Source: Nonomuraea fuscirosea
GTDB taxonomy: Bacteria; Actinomycetota; Actinomycetes; Streptosporangiales; Streptosporangiaceae
Length of the DNA stretch: 64,000 nt
Direction of reading: 5' to 3'
NCBI RefSeq assembly: GCF_003001935.1
Contig: NZ_PVNG01000017.1
Span: 1-64,000, forward strand
Each line of letters begins with the position of its first letter. The stretch's first letter is position 1. The notes below the pieces were generated by a model. That model saw nothing but the letters and a program-made list of their open reading frames with translations, was not told the DNA's origin and did not search any database. Made by a program: the position numbers and the translations under genes. Shown piece by piece: positions 59,398-64,000 of this stretch.

Positions 59398-60436
59398 GGA
59401 CGGCCCCTTTCAGAATCAGCTCCCCGCCGGCCACCCGGCCGCATCGCGTCCGATGGTCGTCGCTCAGCGCGGTGTCGGCCTGTGGCCGTCCGCAGAAGGA
59501 GTCGACGCTGTGCTCACAGCGGGGCTCGAACCGGCAGCCCGCCGGGAAGTGCCCCGCCGACGGGACCCGCCCCTTGATGACGGTCAGGTTGGTCCGCGCC
59601 CGGCCCGACTGCGGCACGGCGCTGAGCAGAGCGCTGGAGTACGGGTGCTTCGGCTCGTAGAAGAGTCCGTCCACGGGGGTCCGTTCGGCGATGTGGCCGG
59701 CGTACATGACGACCACGTCGTCGCAGAAGTCCGCGACCACGCCGAGGTCATGGGTGACCAGCACGACGGCCAGGTCGAGGTCGCGGCGCAGGTCACGCAG
59801 CAGTTCGAGGATCTCGGCCTGGATCGTGACGTCGAGCGCCGTGGTCGGCTCGTCGGCGATCAGCAGCTTCGGCTCGCAGGCGATGGCGGCGGCGATCATG
59901 ACGCGCTGCTGCATGCCGCCGCTCATCTCGTGCGGGTAGGAACGCAGCCTCTTGTCCGCCTTCGGGATGCCGACCCGCTCCAGCAGCTCACCCGCCCGCT
60001 TGAGCGCCACCGAGCGCCGCTCGCCCAGGTGCAGCCGCCGTACCTCGGCGATCTGGTCGCCGACGGTCATCGTCGGGTCGAGGCTGCTCATCGGCTCCTG
60101 GAACACCATGCCGACCGGCCCGCCGCGGACCCGGCGGAGCTGGCGCCTGGTGCAGGTGAGCAGGTCCACGCCGTCGAAGAGGACCGAACCGGCGACGACG
60201 CGCACGGCGGCGGGCAGCAGCCCCAGGATGGCCATGGAGGTCAGCGACTTGCCGCAGCCCGACTCGCCGATCAGCGCGACCGCGCGGCCCCGGTGCACGT
60301 CGAACGTGACGTCCTCGACGAGCCCCGGCTGCACGGCGCCGCCGGGCAGGTCGATGGTGAGCCCTCTGACGGAGAGCAGCGGCTCGCCGCCTGACGGCTG
60401 TCCGGTGCCGTTCTGCTGTCCCGGTCCCGGGGTCAT
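59390..60436 (-). CDS. ABC transporter ATPase (DppD/OppD-like)
   Basis: This 348-aa ATPase has Walker A GESGCGKS, signature MSGGMQQRVMIAAAIA, Walker B LLIADEPTTALD and H-loop THDLGVV. The C-terminal oligopeptide-transporter region has Cys residues in AGCRFEPRCEHSVDSFCGRP. It forms the ATPase pair with the protein at 58333 to drive import. ATG 60436 overlaps the permease stop (ATGA). Confidence 0.93.
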   Translation of the reverse strand: MTPGPGQQNGTGQPSGGEPLLSVRGLTIDLPGGAVQPGLVEDVTFDVHRGRAVALIGESGCGKSLTSMAILGLLPAAVRVVAGSVLFDGVDLLTCTRRQLRRVRGGPVGMVFQEPMSSLDPTMTVGDQIAEVRRLHLGERRSVALKRAGELLERVGIPKADKRLRSYPHEMSGGMQQRVMIAAAIACEPKLLIADEPTTALDVTIQAEILELLRDLRRDLDLAVVLVTHDLGVVADFCDDVVVMYAGHIAERTPVDGLFYEPKHPYSSALLSAVPQSGRARTNLTVIKGRVPSAGHFPAGCRFEPRCEHSVDSFCGRPQADTALSDDHRTRCGRVAGGELILKGAVRG

Positions 60437-61290
60437 GTGCGCCTCCTGAGGCCGACGGCGTCACGGATCGAGTCGCCGATCGTGTTGAACGCGAGGACGG
60501 TCAGCACCATCGCGACCCCGGATGGCACCACCGAGAAGGGGGAGTCGAACTGGTTGGTGTACGCGGCCTTCAGCATCGAGCCCCAGCTCGCGTCCGGCGG
60601 CTGGACCCCGAGGCCGATGAAGCTCAGGCTCGCCTCGGCCAGCAGCGCGACCCCCATCAGGATCGTGACCTGGACCAGCAGCGGAGCGGCGATGTTGGGC
60701 AGGATGTGCACCCAGAGGGTGCGCCGGGTGGAGGAGCCGATCGCCACCGCCGACTCCACGAAGGTCTCCTCCGCGACCGCCAGCGTCGCGCCGCGCACGA
60801 CGCGGAACAGGCCGGGCGCGAAGATGATGCCCACCGCGAGCATGGCGTTGACCAGCCCCGGGCCGAGCACGGCGACGATGGCCAGCGCCCCGACCAGCGC
60901 GGGCAGGCTCAGGATCGTGTCGGCCAGCCGCCCCGCGACGGCGTCCACGACGCCGCGGCGCAGCCCCGCCCACAGCCCCAGCGGCAGTCCGATGAGCAAC
61001 GCGACGCCCACCGAGATGAGCGGCGCGGTGACGGCGATGCGGGCGGCCTGGATGATCCGGCTGGTCACGTCCCGGCCGAACTCGTCGGTCCCCAGCAGGT
61101 GCGTCGAGCTGAGGCCGGCGAACCGGTTGCCCAGGTCCTGGACCTCCGGGTCGTGCGGCGAGACGAGCGGCCCGGCGACCGCGAGGAAGACGAGGAGGAG
61201 GACGAATCCGACGGCGACCGCGCTGGCCGGGCGGCGCACGATCACGCTGATGACGTTGAGCGGGCGGGAGCGCCGCGTGGCCGTGGTCAT
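60433..61290 (-). CDS. ABC transporter permease (DppC-like)
   Basis: This 285-aa inner-membrane permease has an N-terminal helix (VAVGFVLLLVFLAVAGPLVS), LLGTDEFGRDVTSRIIQAAR typical of DppC/OppC, about six helices, and the ATPase-contact loop with EASLSFIGLGVQPPDASWGS. It pairs with the DppB-like protein at 61287. ATG 61290 overlaps the upstream stop (ATGA). Confidence 0.92.
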   Translation of the reverse strand: MTTATRRSRPLNVISVIVRRPASAVAVGFVLLLVFLAVAGPLVSPHDPEVQDLGNRFAGLSSTHLLGTDEFGRDVTSRIIQAARIAVTAPLISVGVALLIGLPLGLWAGLRRGVVDAVAGRLADTILSLPALVGALAIVAVLGPGLVNAMLAVGIIFAPGLFRVVRGATLAVAEETFVESAVAIGSSTRRTLWVHILPNIAAPLLVQVTILMGVALLAEASLSFIGLGVQPPDASWGSMLKAAYTNQFDSPFSVVPSGVAMVLTVLAFNTIGDSIRDAVGLRRRT

Positions 61291-62234
61291 GCGGTACGCA
61301 CCTTCGGGTTGATCCAGCCGTAGGCCAGGTCCACGATGAGGTTGATCAACACCACGATCACGGCGCTGAGCAGGACATATCCTTGGATCATCGGATAGTT
61401 CCGTTGCAGCACCGAGTTGATGGCCAGGGAGCCGAGGCCGGAGATCCCGAACACCGCCTCCACCACGATCACGCCGCCGAACAGCCGTCCGGCCTGCAGG
61501 CCGAGCACGGTCACGACGGGGATGGCCGAGTTGCGCAGGATGTGCTTGCGCACCAGCCAGGCGCCGGAGGCTCCCCGCGCTCGCGCCGTGCGTACGTACG
61601 GGCGGGTGAGCACGTCGGCGACGCACCCTCTGGTGTGCCTGGCGAGCTCGGCGGCGGTGGCGAGCCCGAGCGCCGTGGCCGGGAGGACGACGTGCGAGAG
61701 CCAGACCCCGAACCCCTCCCTGATGTCGACGTATCCGGTCGCCGGCAGCCAGGGATTGGTCAGCGCGAACAGCGAGACGAGCACCATCGCCAGCCAGAAG
61801 CTCGGCATCGCGATGCCGAGCGTGGCGAGCGTCGACACCGCGCGGTCCACCCAGCTTCCCTGCGTCAGCCCCGCGGCCACCCCGGCCGAGACGCCGATCA
61901 CGACCGCGACCAGGAGCGCCATCGTGGTGATGACCAGCGTCGCCGGCGCCGCCTCCGCGATCGTCGAGACGACGGATCGGTTGGTGGACAGCGAGTGGCC
62001 GAGGTCTCCGTGCAGGACGCCGGTGAACCAGTTGAAGTACTGCTCCAGCACCGGCTTGTCCAGGCCGAGCTCGGTGCGGATCCGGGCCACCTCCGCCACG
62101 GTGGCGTTCTCACCCGCGATCACCTCGGCCGGATCGCCGGGGATCAGTTGTACCAGCAGGAAGGTGAGTATCGACACAAGCCACAAGACCAGCAGACTGC
62201 CGCCGAGCCGGCGAATGATCATGCGTGGGCTCAC
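61287..62234 (-). CDS. ABC transporter permease (DppB-like)
   Basis: This 315-aa permease has the DppB/OppB start (RRLGGSLLVLWLVSILTFLL, then PGDPAE), periplasmic FNWFTGVLHGDLGHSLSTNR, and the coupling loop RARGASGAWLVRKHILRN. It is the first gene of the ten-gene 62234-49891 operon (importer, CaiB, amidohydrolase, NHL, MetE-like, binding protein, SDR). The start is GTG 62234, placed 5 bases after GGAGG; an ATG four codons later is too far from it. Operator D lies ~50 bases upstream. Confidence 0.92.
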   Translation of the reverse strand: MSPRMIIRRLGGSLLVLWLVSILTFLLVQLIPGDPAEVIAGENATVAEVARIRTELGLDKPVLEQYFNWFTGVLHGDLGHSLSTNRSVVSTIAEAAPATLVITTMALLVAVVIGVSAGVAAGLTQGSWVDRAVSTLATLGIAMPSFWLAMVLVSLFALTNPWLPATGYVDIREGFGVWLSHVVLPATALGLATAAELARHTRGCVADVLTRPYVRTARARGASGAWLVRKHILRNSAIPVVTVLGLQAGRLFGGVIVVEAVFGISGLGSLAINSVLQRNYPMIQGYVLLSAVIVVLINLIVDLAYGWINPKVRTA

Positions 62235-62569
62235 CGTCACCTCCGTCCACCATGGGCGGAACGAAGTTCGCACTACTTCGATCCACAGGACTTTGTCCGA
62301 TAATGGGACAAATTGTGCAATAGATGTAAACGCCATGCTGCCCTGCGGGTCAGGTGGCGTCAAGAGGGGGCCGTGGCGTAAATGGCCGGTTTCGGGATCG
62401 TTACTCGGCCTCTGCCGCAGGGCGCTGACCACTCGAAACGCCGCCGTGTCAGACGTCGGCGGCGGGTGGGTGTCCTCCCACGTATAGCGGACGACGTCGC
62501 GTAGCGCCTCGGGCTGCGGTACAGGAGGCGACCGTACTCTTCGTCCTCAGCCACAGGACGCGCCCTGGC
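62235..62569. other. Intergenic region with the importer promoter
   Basis: The first 75 bases hold operator D and presumably the promoter of the importer operon. The remaining ~260 bases show no convincing gene or hairpin. Confidence 0.5.
62283..62307. promoter_or_regulatory. Cluster operator D (shared motif, shorter spacer)
   Basis: AGGAC-TTT-GTCCGATAATGG matches the GGACT...TTTGTCCGATAAT half of dyad A closely, with a spacer of three instead of five. An overlapping dyad, TTGTCC-GATAATG-GGACAA, extends to 62313. It lies ~50 bases upstream of the first importer gene. Confidence 0.55.
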
Positions 62570-63232
62570 TCACTGTTCTGCCGCGGACCTGCGGGGGGTC
62601 TCGGTGCGGTAGGAATGGCCGAGCTCCGGGCCGAGCCCGAAGTAGTGGCGGAAGTTGTAGACGAGCGGGCTCCAGGCGGCGGGGTCGACGTGGTCGGTGC
62701 CGAGAACGAGCAGCCGGGGATCGGCGTGCACCTTCCGGACGAGGGCCTCGACGATGACGAAGGTGCCGTGGACGTCCGGCCGTACCCGCTCGGCGCGGGC
62801 CTCCAGCTGGATGGGGCATTCGGCGACGCGCGGCGGCCGGACCACGTGGGAAGGCTCACCGTCCAGGCCCGCCGCGCCGAACTTGTCCGGCTCGAAGCGG
62901 CAGCCCTTCGCCTTGGTGGAGGGCACCGGATTCCGGCCGGTCAGCGGCGCCAGCCGTTCCACGGCCGGCCACAGAGCGGGGCCGGGCAGGTTGATCACCA
63001 GGTCGGGTCGCTCGCCGAGATTGCGCGCGGTCTGCCCCTCGCGGCCCAGGCCGAGGACGACCGTCTGCCCGAGCGCCCAGGCGGAGGACATCGGGGCGAG
63101 GTTGAACGAGCCGTCCTCGTTCTCCGTCGAGAGGAGCACCACCGGCGTCCCGAAGTACAGGATGCTCGGCTCGATCACTACGTGGGCTGCGGCTGCCTGC
63201 GCGGGCAGGGCGTGGAAGGGTGCGGCGTTCAT
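62570..63232 (-). CDS. Flavin reductase-like FMN-binding protein
   Basis: This 220-aa protein has a split-barrel FMN-binding fold: ILYFGTPVVLLSTENEDGSF, NLAPMSSAWALGQTVVLGLG, and ARNLGERPDLVINLPGPALW. Members reduce flavin for monooxygenases or act as flavoenzymes themselves. ATG 63232 is preferred; an in-frame ATG ten codons earlier is possible. It does not share an operon with the catabolic cluster and may be unrelated, although a reductase partner for a monooxygenase is conceivable. Confidence 0.82.
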   Translation of the reverse strand: MNAAPFHALPAQAAAAHVVIEPSILYFGTPVVLLSTENEDGSFNLAPMSSAWALGQTVVLGLGREGQTARNLGERPDLVINLPGPALWPAVERLAPLTGRNPVPSTKAKGCRFEPDKFGAAGLDGEPSHVVRPPRVAECPIQLEARAERVRPDVHGTFVIVEALVRKVHADPRLLVLGTDHVDPAAWSPLVYNFRHYFGLGPELGHSYRTETPRRSAAEQ

Positions 63233-63341
63233 GCAGCGCAGCCTAAGATCGTGATATTTCGCCATCAGCCGAAGTGTCACGGGTCACTGGCGTCTTCACC
63301 GCTTCACCGCGATGGGCGGCACCTGTCCCTATTATTGGGAT

Positions 63342-63935
63342 ATGACTGCTGGCCCTCCTCAACCTGTCGGCCGTGACGAGTGGCGCGTCTCCCATGACGA
63401 GCGGGAAGCGGTGGTGGAACGGCTGAACACGGCGGCGGTCGAGGGCCGCATCGACCTCGACGAGCTGGACGCGCGGCTCGACCTGGCGCTGAACGCCAAG
63501 ACGTACGCCGACCTGGCCCGGCTCACCGCCGATCTGCCGCCGGACGTCCCGGTGAACCAGGAGCCGCTGGTCCTCAAGGGCGGCATGCACGGCGTGACCC
63601 GCTCCGGGCGCTGGGAGGTGCCCGGGCACATCATCATCCACGGCGGGATGGGCGCCGCCAAGCTCGACTTCACCCAGGTCGAATGCCGGCTGCCCGAGAT
63701 CAGGATCGAGGCGGAAGGCCAGATGGGCGGCATTACCATCATCATCCCTGACGGCTGGGCCGCGGACACCTCCCGGATGGACGGGGGCCTCGGTGGGTTC
63801 AAGGACAAGACGACATCGCAGCGCCTCCCCAGGACACCACTGATCCGCCTCTCGGGCACCGGCGGTGCCGGAGGAGTGGTCATCCGGCACCGCAACGCCT
63901 GGGAACGCCGCAAGCAGCGCCGCCTTGATGGGTGA
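63342..63935 (+). CDS. DUF1707 domain protein
   Basis: This 197-aa protein starts with a DUF1707 domain (WRVSHDEREAVVERLNTAAV, GRIDLDELDARLDLALNAKT, residues ~14-65), an actinobacterial hallmark. A C-terminal beta-repeat follows (VPGHIIIHGGMGAAKLDF, IEAEGQMGGITIIIPDGW) resembling LiaF/cell-wall stress proteins. No membrane segment is seen. A role at the cell envelope is likely but unproven. It is divergent from the flavin-reductase gene. The DNA from 63936 to the window end shows no feature. Confidence 0.85.
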   Translation: MTAGPPQPVGRDEWRVSHDEREAVVERLNTAAVEGRIDLDELDARLDLALNAKTYADLARLTADLPPDVPVNQEPLVLKGGMHGVTRSGRWEVPGHIIIHGGMGAAKLDFTQVECRLPEIRIEAEGQMGGITIIIPDGWAADTSRMDGGLGGFKDKTTSQRLPRTPLIRLSGTGGAGGVVIRHRNAWERRKQRRLDG

Positions 63936-64000
63936 CGGCGTGTTCGGCGCCATCTCGCGTGGTGGGTGCGCCGTGGCCGTCATCGCCTTGTAAGAAGTGA

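Overview
The DNA is about 70% GC with strong GC3 bias and GTG/TTG starts. It encodes actinobacterial hallmarks (DUF1707 protein, many IclR/LysR/ArsR/HxlR regulators, CoA-dependent catabolism). The best guess is a filamentous actinomycete of the Streptosporangiaceae type (Nonomuraea-like), but this is inferred from gene style only; no rRNA or other phylogenetic marker is present.

Region 1 (1-5.6 kb) is an insertion-sequence graveyard: an IS5-type element whose transposase needs a -1 frameshift, a 1168-bp IS630 element with perfect 20-bp terminal inverted repeats and flanking TA but a transposase with three frame breaks, then abutting fragments of ISL3, IS30, IS3, ISAzo13 and another DDE integrase. 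Region 2 (5.6-18 kb) mixes decayed and intact genes: three small secreted proteins (two broken), a broken CARDB-like gene, an intact divergent LysR/redox operon (epimerase, F420-reductase-like protein, two SRPBCC paralogues around an SDR that lacks the catalytic Tyr), a resolvase remnant, a secreted propeller/DUF5648-like protein, a broken sensor kinase and other remnants. Region 3 (18-27 kb) has a methyltransferase, a tRNA-Lys 3' half next to glutamate decarboxylase, a small monooxygenase, an M29 aminopeptidase with an ArsR-type regulator, an MBL-fold hydrolase, and an HxlR regulator divergent from a hydrolase. It ends with an amidohydrolase divergent from an IclR gene carrying an amber stop. 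Inverted-repeat operators are visible at several of these promoters.

Region 4 (27.2-62.3 kb) is the most interesting part: about 30 contiguous intact catabolic genes in tightly coupled operons, many joined by ATGA or GTGA overlaps. They include two acyl-CoA ligases, two MaoC-type proteins, a class A flavin monooxygenase, a VOC-fold (putative ring-cleavage) protein, three alpha/beta hydrolases and a split two-subunit CoA transferase. They also include alcohol and aldehyde dehydrogenases, an aldo-keto reductase, a KstD-like flavoprotein, an HpaI-type aldolase, a bicupin, a lipocalin-like protein and five amidohydrolase-superfamily proteins (counting a DUF6282 protein). The last long operon joins a complete peptide/opine-type ABC importer to a double-domain CaiB/BaiF CoA transferase, a MetE-C-like protein, an NHL propeller and an SDR. 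A shared dyad (GGAC-N5-GTCCGATAA type) lies at the promoter regions of every operon of this cluster, at 35.87, 38.77, 44.89 and 62.29 kb. I read this as one regulon, probably run by the IclR protein at 27.2-27.9 kb, that imports an unknown aromatic or alicyclic substrate, activates it with CoA, hydroxylates it and opens the ring. The substrate cannot be named from sequence.

Region 5 (62.5-64 kb) holds a flavin-reductase-like protein divergent from a DUF1707 protein. No CRISPR array, rRNA, complete tRNA or prophage was found.
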